DNA of 64,000 nucleotides from Candidatus Neomarinimicrobiota bacterium (GTDB lineage Bacteria > Fidelibacterota > JAANXI01). Of the stretch, positions 17,634 through 26,500 are shown piece by piece (within the stretch, counting starts at the first letter, position 1; the number at the start of each line of letters is the position of its first letter). The translations under genes were made by a program, and so were the position numbers. The notes beneath the pieces were generated by a model. That model saw nothing but the letters and a program-made list of their open reading frames with translations. It was not told the origin of the DNA and searched no databases. The stretch covers positions 1 to 64,000 of the forward strand of contig JAIPJS010000004.1 of assembly GCA_021734025.1 (NCBI GenBank), in the 5' to 3' direction.

Positions 17634-18050
17634 TCAGGCTTCTTCCACGTCATGGGACTCCACCACATCGTTGATCCACCACTGGAGATGGTCGGACAGG
17701 CTGTCCTCGGCGAACACGTCCCGCCCTTCCTCGGAATAGTCCAGCACCTTGCGCTGTACGATGGCTTTCAGCATGGCGATATCGTCCTCGTATATCTCCC
17801 CCAGGTTATCGAATTCCTCCTTCTGTTCCCGGCGTTCCTCGTCAGAGAGCTGGTTCTGCTGCTGGATATCTTCAGCCATTTGTTGAGTGGTGTAACCGAT
17901 AGCCAGATGGTACAACACCCAGAAAATCGTTTCAAAGCCCGATGCATCGGTATACGGCCGGACCTCCTCCCAGAGATCGTTCCGGTAATCAACGATCGTA
18001 TACTCAATTTCGCCGGTCACCACCGCTTCCGGCCGAAAGTCCCACTCCAT
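17634..18050 (-). CDS. Conserved-looking acidic protein of unknown function
   Basis: Protein of 138 residues, strongly acidic and mostly helical in appearance, with a Gln/Glu-rich middle (about 60-85). There is no signal peptide or membrane helix. I do not recognise the family. It sits between a terminator hairpin (18084-18111) and the glycosylase gene, with a 17-base gap to the latter, so the two are probably co-transcribed. Confidence 0.6.
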   Translation of the reverse strand: MEWDFRPEAVVTGEIEYTIVDYRNDLWEEVRPYTDASGFETIFWVLYHLAIGYTTQQMAEDIQQQNQLSDEERREQKEEFDNLGEIYEDDIAMLKAIVQRKVLDYSEEGRDVFAEDSLSDHLQWWINDVVESHDVEEA

Positions 18051-18083
18051 ATCTCACCCCTTCTTCAGAACGCGCTCATATAA

Positions 18084-18111
18084 AAACTGCCCCGACGCAT
18101 CGGGGCAGTTT
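18084..18111 (-). terminator. Intrinsic terminator after sufT
   Basis: Arms CTGCCCCGA and TCGGGGCAG with loop CGCA, flanked by A-runs and T-runs so it can work on both strands. On the minus strand it follows sufT and ends in TTTTT. Confidence 0.85.
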
Positions 18112-18134
18112 TACAGATTCATCGCTGGGATACG

Positions 18135-18452
18135 TTATTCCATTCCCAGCTGTTTTCGCCCTTCCTGGCTGATCATCTGGGGATTCCAGCGCGGTTCCCA
18201 AACGATGTCCACGTGGGCGTCATTCACCTCGTCCAGTGCTTCCACCGCGTCGGTCACCTGCTGATCGATCATATCGCTCATGGGGCAGCCCTGGGCAGTC
18301 AGCGTCATGGTGATTTCCACGTTGGAATCGTCATCAATGTCCACGTTGTAGACCAGTCCCAGGTCAACGATGTTCACCGGAATTTCCGGATCGTAGCACT
18401 CATGGAGCGCATCCATTACTTTTTCTTTGATTTCTGCGGTTGCAGTTACCAT
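18135..18452 (-). CDS. sufT: SufT / MIP18-family (DUF59) iron-sulfur cluster assembly protein
   Basis: Protein of 105 residues with the DUF59 core: ALHECYDPEIPVNIVDLGLV at the start and TAQGCPMSDMI around the conserved cysteine (near residue 55), followed by WEPRWNPQMIS near the end. Members help mature Fe-S proteins. No other suf genes are present, so it acts as a stand-alone carrier or maturation factor. It precedes a strong terminator and lies 79 bases downstream of the Mug-like gene. Confidence 0.9.
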   Translation of the reverse strand: MVTATAEIKEKVMDALHECYDPEIPVNIVDLGLVYNVDIDDDSNVEITMTLTAQGCPMSDMIDQQVTDAVEALDEVNDAHVDIVWEPRWNPQMISQEGRKQLGME

Positions 18453-18531
18453 ATATCCTCCGTTATTGCTTTCTCAAGAATCAAAATCGTTCTAATCTGT
18501 GCTCTCCTTACCAGTGTCAGCGCCGGATGTT

Positions 18532-19077
18532 TCATCCTCTATTACGCTTCCCATCAGAATCCGACAACCTCTTGTCAAGCAAGTTATAATAATGTAATAC
18601 ATCCCGATATTCAAATGCATCCTTAAATGTAGAGCTGTCCGGCACAATGAATACGGCGGCGGAACCGATGGTTTCCTTCCGGAGACCGTATTCGCCCTGT
18701 CGGTCGAAAAAGTATCGGTAGGTGGCAGTCCCTTCAAAACAGATGAGTTCCAGTGAGAATTCAAACGCCAGGCGGATAAGCCTTCCCGTGGCAAAATCCA
18801 TCGGCTTCAGGTCATCCGGATCGTCCACAGCTTTTGTCTTGGCCAAAGTCGTCAACCCGATTCCGTGGTTCAGCAAAGTCACCCCAGCCGATGGCGATAT
18901 TTTTTCGGGCGTCAGCTCGGAGTCGTATAGGAGCCCGAAAAACGGATCCTCACTTTCGGAATGATAATGTCCCGACTCAACCCAGGATCGCCGCGGTGCC
19001 GCACTGACAAACAAGACTTGCACCCGTGTGTCGATAATGTCCGGCAGCAATTCGTTCGTTGTAAATGTATTTCCCAT
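18532..19077 (-). CDS. Mug-like DNA glycosylase homologue with altered active site
   Basis: Protein of 181 residues resembling mismatch-specific (Mug/TDG) glycosylases: LLPDIIDTRVQVLFVSAAPR aligns with the Mug N-terminal strand and motif 1, the FFGLLYDSELTP region aligns with the NRFW...YQAG segment, GVTLLNHGIGLTTL follows, and VPDSSTF takes the place of motif 2. In Mug motif 1 contains a catalytic Asn (GINPG); here the position reads SAAPR, so that residue is missing. It may use another residue, bind without cleaving, or be a different branch. A TAACAC-type repeat array (sense strand) starts 45 bases upstream. Confidence 0.6.
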   Translation of the reverse strand: MGNTFTTNELLPDIIDTRVQVLFVSAAPRRSWVESGHYHSESEDPFFGLLYDSELTPEKISPSAGVTLLNHGIGLTTLAKTKAVDDPDDLKPMDFATGRLIRLAFEFSLELICFEGTATYRYFFDRQGEYGLRKETIGSAAVFIVPDSSTFKDAFEYRDVLHYYNLLDKRLSDSDGKRNRG

Positions 19078-19121
19078 AGATATAAATGTAAGTGAACGGC
19101 GGGAGAGATGTTAAGGAAGAA

Positions 19122-19369
19122 GTGTTAAAGTGTTATTGTGTTACAGTTTTGGAACCGGAACCATCCTCGCCCGGGGGATACTCCATGTAATTTTCATCGG
19201 GTTATACCAGAAGGAAAAATGAAAAAACGACTGAGGCCGGAGAGGGAGGCTGGAAACTCGAGACTTGGAAATAGAAACTTGATGTTCGAGACCCAATCCT
19301 TTTTGACAGAGGACTGAGGACACTCGACATATGACGGTTTTTACATTAACACATTAACACTCAAACACC
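19122..19369. repeat. Composite repeat block R6 bounded by inverted GTGTTA arrays
   Basis: The left edge is a GTGTTAAAGTGTTATTGTG array (19122-19146); the right edge is an ACATTAACACATTAACACTC array (19344-19369). Between them are CGAGACTTGGAAATAG-type words and a reverse copy of the GTGTCCTCAGTCCTCTGTC word (19305-19326). A 14-base window of the left array is complementary to the right array at 13 of 14 positions. Confidence 0.7.
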
Positions 19370-19393
19370 AGAGAACTGTCCTATAGTCAGAAA

Positions 19394-19415
19394 CCCTCCC
19401 GGTTGCCCGGGAGGG
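19394..19415 (-). terminator. Hairpin after the binding-protein gene
   Basis: Arms CCCTCCCGG and CCGGGAGGG around a short loop, 35 bases after the stop of the gene at 19450-20316. Only a short T-tract follows on the minus strand, so termination strength is uncertain. Confidence 0.6.
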
Positions 19416-19449
19416 CCATGCATACTACCGATAATATGTGTCGCGCAAT

Positions 19450-20316
19450 TTATTCCGGCTGGTAAAAATACTGCTTATAGGACGGATCGATACTCTCAAT
19501 ATTCGGATTTTCGATGGAAATAATTGTCCGTTCACTGAGATTGACGTAGTCGATACTTTCCTGGTAATACTGATTCCACAGTTCCCGCAGCGACCCGTCT
19601 TCATACGCCTTTTTGAGTCCGGCTTCCACCCGTTCCAATACGGTTGTATTTCCCTTATTTGTGGAAAAGAAGCGGGGTAGCGGATAAAACAGACAAAGGT
19701 TATCCTCAACGACCAGATCCGTCAAATCCGGATGCGCTTTATCTTCCTGCAGCACTTCATTCGCTCCGCGTGGAAACAAGTCAAACCGGTTTGCCGCCAC
19801 CATCTTGAACAGCGATTCGTACGAGCCGACCGTCTGTACCTGAAAGCCGGCATTTTCCAGGATTTCGATATCAGCCCAGCCCGCGCCCTGTCCCATGGAG
19901 TACTGTTTTAATTGATCCAATGAAGTGACCGACGCCAGCTTCTGCTTAATCTCCGGACTCGTAAAAGAGATGCGATATCCCACAATACCAAGGTCCACCG
20001 GGAACGGGACATAGTCGATAACGTTCATATATTCGTCTGAAGCCGAAACCTTAAATACCGGGTTCTCCAGTCCCCCGGCCCTCAACACTTCCAGCGCCCG
20101 GGCAAAATTCATGGGCGGACTCGCTTTCAGCGTGTATTCACCGTAATCATCGACAGTCTTATCCAGGGCGAGTTTGAGGAGATCCTGGTCGTAGTCGTAG
20201 CGGCTATCGCCGGCACTCTCAGCGGACCGGTAAGTAAACACCGTTTGTGCATATACCGTCCCGGCAAAACAAATTAAGACACCGGCGATCACTGTGATTA
20301 ATAGGGTCCTTTTCAT
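19450..20316 (-). CDS. Periplasmic substrate-binding protein, probable chemosensory partner
   Basis: Protein of 288 residues with a signal peptide (RTLLITVIAGVLICFAGTVYA) and a bilobed type II binding-protein fold like amino-acid-binding proteins (ALEVLRAGG, GYRISFTSPE, the LDQLKQYSMGQGAGWAD hinge, ANRFDLFPRG). There is no permease or ATPase gene nearby. The preceding gene, 30 bases upstream, is a chemoreceptor, so the likely job is to present a ligand to that receptor rather than to a transporter. Start ATG 20316 has AAAGGAG at good spacing. The ligand is unknown. Confidence 0.75.
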   Translation of the reverse strand: MKRTLLITVIAGVLICFAGTVYAQTVFTYRSAESAGDSRYDYDQDLLKLALDKTVDDYGEYTLKASPPMNFARALEVLRAGGLENPVFKVSASDEYMNVIDYVPFPVDLGIVGYRISFTSPEIKQKLASVTSLDQLKQYSMGQGAGWADIEILENAGFQVQTVGSYESLFKMVAANRFDLFPRGANEVLQEDKAHPDLTDLVVEDNLCLFYPLPRFFSTNKGNTTVLERVEAGLKKAYEDGSLRELWNQYYQESIDYVNLSERTIISIENPNIESIDPSYKQYFYQPE

Positions 20317-20346
20317 TTGATTACTCCTTTACGGTTCGCAATCGGT

Positions 20347-21834
20347 TTATTCAAAAACCATTTCCTGGCGAGAGGCCTGAAATTCATAATCATCATCCAT
20401 GCCGATTTCGGTCATTTGTCTATCGAGATCATCTGTATTATCATGTTCTGAGTTAAATTCCGTTGCTGATTCTTTTCCCGTGAGCTGCAGAAGATCGTGC
20501 ACAGAATTCTGTAGTTTTTCAGCCAACGTGCTCAACTCCACTGCATTCTCCGCTGATTCCTCGGCACTGGCTGCATTGGTTTGAGTTACCTTGTCAATAT
20601 CTGTAATACCTGAATTTATCTGCTCAATGCCCCGACTCTGTTCACCGGATGCTGCGCTGATCTCCCCAATAAGCTCATTCATATCGCCAATTTGCACATT
20701 AATTGTTTCCAGGGATTCCGCAACCTCGCCGGCGATCTCGACGCTGCGTTCGGTGTGCTCCATCGATCCTTCAATCAGCTCGGATGTTTCCCGCGCCGCT
20801 TCTGCTGCCCGCTGACTCAGGTTTCGCACTTCGTCTGCCACGACAGCAAATCCTTGTCCGGCTTCCCCGGCGCGGGCCGCCTCCACAGCTGCATTCAAAG
20901 CCAGCAGATTGGTCTGAAAGGCAATTTCATCAATGGTTTTAATAATTTTTGAGGTTTCATTAGAGGATTTATTTACATCCCGAATTGCCTGCTGCATCAT
21001 TGCCATTTTTTCATTACCGACGCCGACTGCGTTCTGCGCTTCTCCGGCCAGGGAATCAGCCCGCTGGGCATTGGTTGCGTTCTGGCGAATCATCGATGAC
21101 ATTTCTTCCATAGAAGATGAAGATTGCTGGAGCGACGCTGCCTGCTCCGTTGTACGATCCGCCATTTCCTGGCTGTCGGTGGAAATTTCGTGAGACATTC
21201 CGGAAATTTTGTCGGCGGCCTTGCTCAGGCCGGCAATCACCTTGTTAATTGGAGAAATCACATTCGCCTTAATCGCAAAATACATGGCAACAATTAGTGC
21301 CAGGTTCAGCACAATGACCGTCAGGATAATGTTCCACACGGACTGCTGGAGTTCTTCCTCCATAAATCTCGACGTATAAAATACATCGACCGATCCAATG
21401 CGCTCACCGTCCCGCTGAATATCGCCAGACTTAGAGATATAGTCGCCGGAGATCTGCCCGGAGGCAGGAATAACCGACCAGTCTTCGCTCCGTTTGCGGC
21501 CGGTATACAGGGTTTCACCGTCCTTTTCCCAGACGAGAATTCCGTAGATGCTGTTATCCATCATTTCCGAGGCCAGCAGTTCTTCCGCTCCCTTTTTATC
21601 AAAATTCCAGAGCGGGGTTTCCAGCGTTTTTGACATCCGGTCAGTCGCAATTTCTGCTGAATAATCCAGTTCCTGTTCCATTTTCGCGCGGGTTGTCAGA
21701 TAATCGAATACTGCGAAGGATATCATTACAATGAGGGTTACCAGGCCTAACACAATATTAATGCGGGTCTGGATGTTGCGGTTTGAAAATCTCCGAATCA
21801 GTGATAGATGTTTCATGGCATTTTCGCCCGTCAT
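20347..21834 (-). CDS. Methyl-accepting chemotaxis protein
   Basis: Protein of 495 residues: transmembrane helix (about 25-46), a periplasmic sensor of about 125 residues, a second helix (about 168-190), then a long coiled-coil signalling domain. The hairpin tip IDEIAFQTNLLALNAAVEAA is diagnostic for CheA/CheW binding, followed by GFAVVADEVRNLSQRAAEA. A classical HAMP is weak: the INKVIAGLSKAADKI linker stands in its place. It is followed 30 bases later by a binding-protein gene. The start could also be the ATG at 21816; neither has a clear ribosome site. No che genes lie in the window. Confidence 0.9.
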   Translation of the reverse strand: MTGENAMKHLSLIRRFSNRNIQTRINIVLGLVTLIVMISFAVFDYLTTRAKMEQELDYSAEIATDRMSKTLETPLWNFDKKGAEELLASEMMDNSIYGILVWEKDGETLYTGRKRSEDWSVIPASGQISGDYISKSGDIQRDGERIGSVDVFYTSRFMEEELQQSVWNIILTVIVLNLALIVAMYFAIKANVISPINKVIAGLSKAADKISGMSHEISTDSQEMADRTTEQAASLQQSSSSMEEMSSMIRQNATNAQRADSLAGEAQNAVGVGNEKMAMMQQAIRDVNKSSNETSKIIKTIDEIAFQTNLLALNAAVEAARAGEAGQGFAVVADEVRNLSQRAAEAARETSELIEGSMEHTERSVEIAGEVAESLETINVQIGDMNELIGEISAASGEQSRGIEQINSGITDIDKVTQTNAASAEESAENAVELSTLAEKLQNSVHDLLQLTGKESATEFNSEHDNTDDLDRQMTEIGMDDDYEFQASRQEMVFE

Positions 21835-22382
21835 TTAAACTTTCTTGAACGTTTGCACCTTCAGAGAAATAGCCTGATTAATGCCCACGTACAATACCAA
21901 TGAGAGGCTCGCCTGCCATCGACGAACTATATTTTCGTCGTTTGCAAATGAGCCCGGTTATGCCCTCTGTCACTATTACCGTCCGGATCTGAAATAACTT
22001 TAGCTGGTTTTTTCACATACTGGCACATTCTGGCCGATTTGCTACGATTTCTACAGGAAAACAGCGGATAAGTATCAGAATATTAAGGTACTCAGGTTGG
22101 TGAGGTTCATAAACTGCCCATAAGAATCCCCTGGGGAAAACCTACTTACACTGGAGGGAATCCTTCGGGATAACCGGAATCAGGCGTTTTCGGACCGAGT
22201 GCCCCGAAGTCCAGTGAAGTCGATGGATCTGATTAATGAATCCAGAGAGGGTACATGACGAGATACCCTTCAGGTGGGAATCTTCAGTGAGAAACTTCGA
22301 AGTGATTTGTTTTCACGCATTGCAAGGCAGCATTGTACGGACTTGGGTGTGACAGGTAAGACTAATACTCGATACGAAAAAC
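21835..22382. other. 548-base gap without a recognisable gene
   Basis: Between the chemoreceptor start and the adenosyltransferase stop I find no ORF with coding character, no tRNA and no strong terminator. A GGGAATCCTTCGGGAT word at 22156-22171 resembles the hairpin word at 1538-1553. It may hold the chemoreceptor promoter. Confidence 0.5.
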
Positions 22383-22925
22383 TCAGTCGTAATCCGGATG
22401 TTGCTCCGGGTAGTCCCCGGCGTGGTTCGCATAGCGCGCCATGAGAAACAGCAGGTCGGAAAGGCGGTTGAGATACTTGATAACAGCGGGATTCACCTCA
22501 TACTCGTCGTCGGCAGCCACCGTCCGGCGTTCGGCGCGCCGGCAGATGGAACGGCTCATATGCAGATTACTTGCGATGATGGAGCCCCCTGGCAGGATGA
22601 ATTTTTTAAGATCTGGCAACTGCGCCTCGTAATAGTCACACCGTGCTTCCAAAGATTCAATATGCTCCGGAGTGATTTCCGGTTTTTTCTTCTCACTGGT
22701 ATTGGCCAGGTTTGCGCAAATCACATGCAGGATATTTTGGATGGCCTGCAATTCGGAATCAAATTCATCCAGTGGATCAGATAAATAGCTGCGGACGACT
22801 CCCAGTGATGAATTCAGCTCATCAACCGTTCCATACGCTTCAATCAATTCGTCGGTTTTTGGTACCCGTTCGCCGCTGAACAGACTGGTTTTACCGCCAT
22901 CACCACGCCTGGTATAGATCTTCAT
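22383..22925 (-). CDS. pduO: Cob(I)yrinic acid a,c-diamide adenosyltransferase, PduO type
   Basis: Protein of 180 residues that transfers adenosine from ATP to cob(I)alamin to make adenosylcobalamin. Family motifs are TRRGDGGKTSLFSG at the N-terminus (ATP binding), AYGTVDELNSSLG, and the RSICRRAERRTV / NRLSDLLFLMARYAN pair in the C-terminal helices. It lies 44 bases after the histidine kinase gene on the same strand. No B12-dependent enzyme and no cobalamin riboswitch are visible nearby. Confidence 0.92.
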   Translation of the reverse strand: MKIYTRRGDGGKTSLFSGERVPKTDELIEAYGTVDELNSSLGVVRSYLSDPLDEFDSELQAIQNILHVICANLANTSEKKKPEITPEHIESLEARCDYYEAQLPDLKKFILPGGSIIASNLHMSRSICRRAERRTVAADDEYEVNPAVIKYLNRLSDLLFLMARYANHAGDYPEQHPDYD

Positions 22926-22969
22926 GATCGTCTCGCCCGGATTTTATGGGTTGAAACAACGAGAGAAAA

Positions 22970-24358
22970 TTACGAGACACCTGCGGGGAAGTAAAGCAGC
23001 ATTGTAGTGCCTTCGCCGGGAGTACTTTCCACCTTGATATTACCGTTGTGCTGATTCACGATACCGTATACCTCGGAGAGTCCGAGCCCATTGCCTTCCT
23101 CACCCTTGGTGGTGAAGAACGGGTCGAAGATCTTCTCGCGGACTTCCTTGGTCATCCCGATGCCCGTGTCAGAGATTCCAATTTCCACCTGGGTGCCTAC
23201 TTGTTCCGTCCAGATGGTGACGACACCGCCAATTTCCATGGCATCGATCGCGTTGAATACGACGTTCAGGAGCGCACTCCGGAGCTGCGCCTTGTTCCCT
23301 TCAATGGAAGGAATGTCGCGCAATTGGGTTTCAATTTCGATGCGGAGCCCCTGCTGTTTCCGTAACCGGTCGATCCGGGTCTGGGCGTAATTCACCACAT
23401 CTTCAATAACGGAATTGACGGGGATCCGGTCGTAGATTTCGGGATCGTCCTGGGAGCGCTTTCGTGTAAAATCCTGGAGGCGCTGAATGATATCCGTACT
23501 GTCGAAAGCAGCCTTTTCGATGGTCTTGAGGTTGGACAGGACGAACGGCTCGTTTAACCGGGACTTGAGTAGTTGCACCCGTCCCAGGATGATGGTCAGC
23601 ATATTATTGAAATCGTGTGCCAACCCGGAAGCCATTTGGCCGAGTGCCTGCAGTTTTTTATTCTGGGCGGTTTCTCCCTCAATTTCCCGCCGCTGTGAGA
23701 CCACTCTGCTCAGGATGGTAAAGTCCGTAAAGAACCCTTCCTCGTCGATGTGCGGATACGTACGGAGTTCCAGAAATTCCTTCAGATTGGAATCAAAGTA
23801 CTCCGACGGCGTCATTTTTCCGGTATTCAACGTCCGGGGTAACGGACAATCGTGGCAGGGATGGTCTTTGTCTCGCAGGACCTCGTAGCATTTGCGTCCT
23901 TCAATCTCTTCGACACCCCCATAGACTGCTTTCGCAGCACGGTTTGCACGTTTGATGGTATAATCAGGCGCGCAGACTAATAAGAAATCTGTAATCGTAT
24001 CAAACAGCTGTGTCGGCGGATCCTCAAGTTGGGCGTCCAACTCATCCGTCGGTTCCCGGTGCGGATAAATGGATAACGTTAGCGACTCCTCATTCAAGTT
24101 ATCCCTTGCGTCCACAAAACAGACGACCTGACGGGAACGAAATCGTTCAAACTTCGGTACGGCATGGATAAAGTGGAACTGGGTATGTTGCAACCGCTCC
24201 TGAATTTGCTCAAATATCGATGCACCTTCGGTGGTATCGAAAAAGTTATCGATGTGGACATCTTCGAACGTATCCCTGGAAATCCAATCCTTAAAGTTGG
24301 TATCGGATTTGGTTACATACCCGGTATCCCGTTCTATCCAAAGCTGTGCAGAAAACAT
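22970..24358 (-). CDS. PAS-domain sensor histidine kinase
   Basis: Soluble kinase of 462 residues with no membrane helix. The N-terminal region (1-100) is not recognised. A PAS domain (about 112-230) carries the CYEV...PCHDCPL cysteine pattern often seen in PAS sensors. The phosphoacceptor is in GLAHDFNNML (about 245-254); the ATPase domain has the N box NVVFNAIDAM, DTGIGM, FDPFFTTK and GNGLGLS. There is no receiver domain or adjacent regulator. The ATG at 24358 follows GAGGGGAT. It lies 46 bases after the TPR gene, so it is probably in the same transcript. Confidence 0.85.
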   Translation of the reverse strand: MFSAQLWIERDTGYVTKSDTNFKDWISRDTFEDVHIDNFFDTTEGASIFEQIQERLQHTQFHFIHAVPKFERFRSRQVVCFVDARDNLNEESLTLSIYPHREPTDELDAQLEDPPTQLFDTITDFLLVCAPDYTIKRANRAAKAVYGGVEEIEGRKCYEVLRDKDHPCHDCPLPRTLNTGKMTPSEYFDSNLKEFLELRTYPHIDEEGFFTDFTILSRVVSQRREIEGETAQNKKLQALGQMASGLAHDFNNMLTIILGRVQLLKSRLNEPFVLSNLKTIEKAAFDSTDIIQRLQDFTRKRSQDDPEIYDRIPVNSVIEDVVNYAQTRIDRLRKQQGLRIEIETQLRDIPSIEGNKAQLRSALLNVVFNAIDAMEIGGVVTIWTEQVGTQVEIGISDTGIGMTKEVREKIFDPFFTTKGEEGNGLGLSEVYGIVNQHNGNIKVESTPGEGTTMLLYFPAGVS

Positions 24359-24404
24359 ATCCCCTCAACAATTCAAAATGAAGTAAAGTATTCCCCGAAG
24401 GATG

Positions 24405-25634
24405 CTAAGATCCTAGTTGATCGAGTTCCTCTTTGATGCGCTGCGCCCGAAAAGTCGCCTGCATGGTCTCGCAAAGCGACAGTGCCTTTTGCAGATGTTC
24501 CTTGCGTGCTTCTGTGTCACCCTTCACCTCATCCAGCCTGGCATAAGTCCGGAACGATTCTGCAAGGTTCGGAATATTCCCTTTTTCCTTATTGATCCTG
24601 ATGCTAATCTGGATTTCAGATTCGGCGAGTTCGATCTGGTCGTTTTCCAAGTGCAACAAGCCAAAGATACGATAGGTATCTGCCATATTAACTTTATCAT
24701 GAATCTGTGAAAAAAGTTTAAACCCTTTAACCAGCTGCAAATCAGATTTTTCATATTCATTGATATAAATGTACGCTTCCCCTAATGCAAGGCGTGCAAG
24801 TGCTAATAATCTAGAATTGTTCAACTCATTCGCCAATTGAACAGCATTATTTAATACCTGAATCGCATGATCTAATTTGTTGGAATCTTTAGCACTAACT
24901 CCAATATTAACTATTAAATGTAATTTAACATTTTTGTCATATCCGGCTTCATTTTTTAATAATGATTCAAAGATGGTCAACGCCTCATCGTGATTACCTT
25001 TAAGCGCTTTAACAATCCCTAAATTCATTTTAACAAATGTTTTGGTATAGTTATCTTCATGGTCGGACGAAAGCGCTTTCGCCTTTTCAAAATAGCCTTC
25101 GCCAGTTTCGGCCTGCCACTGTTCATGTGCGATGATACCAAGATTATTGTAGGCACGAGCCTGTCCTCTGTATTCGTCTACGGAAGAGTAGAGTTCCACC
25201 GCCTTTTTATAATGGACAATACTCTCTTCATATTGGTTCCGCAACAGATCCAACCTGCCGAGGTGCATCTCAATGTCTGCATTGTTCTCCGGATCAAGTT
25301 TCAGTTTCTTTAATGGCTTTAAAATGGAATAGGCTTTCTCGAATTGATTAAACTGGAGGCAGACTTTCGCAAACGCCAGCTTCGACTGGAAGAGCAAGTC
25401 ATCGTGCGTAGAGAGTTTCCTCTCCAGGAGCACCATCAGGTGCTCGTAGTCAATATCACGGAAAATAGCCGGCCCGATATCAGCCAGATCGTCCTTCCAC
25501 TGCTCCTGGAGATACCTTTCCCGCTCCTTCTTAATGTAGAGGAAATTATCGACGAGGTCGTCTTCGCCGAACTTCCCGGCAACATCCAGGAGTTTACTGA
25601 GGAACTGGCTGGTATTTGTTTTATTCGCTACCAT
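24405..25634 (-). CDS. TPR-repeat protein
   Basis: Protein of 409 residues built almost wholly of tetratricopeptide repeats; clear units include ARAYNNLGIIAHEQWQ, TFVKMNLGIVKALKGNHDEA, LARLALGEAYIYINEYEKSD and DTYRIFGLLHLENDQIELAE. There is no signal peptide. TPR solenoids bind peptides or proteins. With the downstream kinase it may form a sensory pair. GC falls in the middle of the gene (about 24640-25060). The start ATG 25634 lies about 90 bases after the small gene 25723-25941. Confidence 0.8.
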   Translation of the reverse strand: MVANKTNTSQFLSKLLDVAGKFGEDDLVDNFLYIKKERERYLQEQWKDDLADIGPAIFRDIDYEHLMVLLERKLSTHDDLLFQSKLAFAKVCLQFNQFEKAYSILKPLKKLKLDPENNADIEMHLGRLDLLRNQYEESIVHYKKAVELYSSVDEYRGQARAYNNLGIIAHEQWQAETGEGYFEKAKALSSDHEDNYTKTFVKMNLGIVKALKGNHDEALTIFESLLKNEAGYDKNVKLHLIVNIGVSAKDSNKLDHAIQVLNNAVQLANELNNSRLLALARLALGEAYIYINEYEKSDLQLVKGFKLFSQIHDKVNMADTYRIFGLLHLENDQIELAESEIQISIRINKEKGNIPNLAESFRTYARLDEVKGDTEARKEHLQKALSLCETMQATFRAQRIKEELDQLGS

Positions 25635-25722
25635 CTGAAAATTTTACATCTCTCAAGTCAACAGCGTTAAAATGGCCCTATTGGGCCGGCTTTTCCGGGA
25701 GTTGTTCTTTCCGGATTGATGT

Positions 25723-25941
25723 TTAGTCCATCAACATCCAGTCGCGGCAGTTATTTTCCGAGTGATAGGTGGTGTATTCTTTATTGGATTTCATGGCTGG
25801 TTCCTTTGTTGTGTTATTATCGGAGTTAATTGAGTGTTCAATACCTGTGGGAAGTGTATCGACCCGAAGGGCGATCAGTTTCTCCTCTTCGAATCGTTCC
25901 CTGGTCATCACTGTTGCGTCTTGTGCTGTTTCGATATACAT
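25723..25941 (-). CDS. Small protein of unknown function
   Basis: Open frame of 72 residues from ATG 25941 (MYIETAQDATVMTRERF), five bases after GGAG; it can extend upstream to 26064 but would overlap the lipoprotein gene. It is charged and has no signal or membrane segment. An internal ATG at codon 50 (MKSNKEYTTYHSENN...) has its own good ribosome site, AAAGGA, seven bases upstream, so a 23-residue peptide ending CRDWMLMD could also be made. I do not recognise either product. Confidence 0.45.
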   Translation of the reverse strand: MYIETAQDATVMTRERFEEEKLIALRVDTLPTGIEHSINSDNNTTKEPAMKSNKEYTTYHSENNCRDWMLMD

Positions 25942-25966
25942 ATAATCTCCCATTGAGTAAATTAAT

Positions 25967-26500
25967 CTATTCCAATATACCCCAGGCATATCTGGAAAAA
26001 TGCGGTAATTCAACCAGATAAGATTCCGCAGTTTCCGAAACGGTATATTGTTCATCCGCACCAATAAGCACGGCTATATCAGGTTCATCTGAAAGCCAAT
26101 CCTTATTCACTGCCATGGTTGCGGTCTGGCCATCGTTGAAATAGATATGTTCGTCTTCAGCCACGCCGGCGCCTTCAACGGAAAATGTCAGCACACCGTC
26201 TTCCGTGACGTCAATACTGAAAGTCATAGTCATGTTTTCATCCAGGGCGCCACCGGGAATGGAGACATAGTTTCCGTGCATATCTTCACCGCCGAGGACG
26301 GCGCCATTGTTCTTCGTTACAACTTCCGTGACACTCAACTCACCTTTGGCCAAACCCAGAACCTCCGGATTTGCCTTTACATACTGAATTCCGGCTGCCG
26401 TCTCCGACTGGGGCTGCATCGGTGTATTCTGGCAACTCACCAGTGCCACCAGTGTAATAACAACCATTGCCGCGATCGATTTGTGCGTTAAAAATCTCAT
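25967..26500 (-). CDS. ZU5-like lipoprotein
   Basis: Lipoprotein of 177 residues: leader VVITLVALVSCQ with a lipobox cysteine at about 23, then a domain with VSIPGGALDENMTMTFSI, the pattern seen in ZU5-like beta domains of exported proteins, ending VELPHFSRYAWG. Probably surface or periplasmic, with a binding or self-processing role; the catalytic features of autoproteolytic ZU5 domains cannot be confirmed. It lies 25 bases before the small gene on the same strand. Confidence 0.65.
   Translation of the reverse strand: MRFLTHKSIAAMVVITLVALVSCQNTPMQPQSETAAGIQYVKANPEVLGLAKGELSVTEVVTKNNGAVLGGEDMHGNYVSIPGGALDENMTMTFSIDVTEDGVLTFSVEGAGVAEDEHIYFNDGQTATMAVNKDWLSDEPDIAVLIGADEQYTVSETAESYLVELPHFSRYAWGILE

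Noticed and set aside
22150-22380. Group II intron or riboswitch upstream of the adenosyltransferase
   Set aside because: The stretch lies downstream of the gene rather than upstream of it, and I could not find a domain V hairpin or a cobalamin-box pattern.
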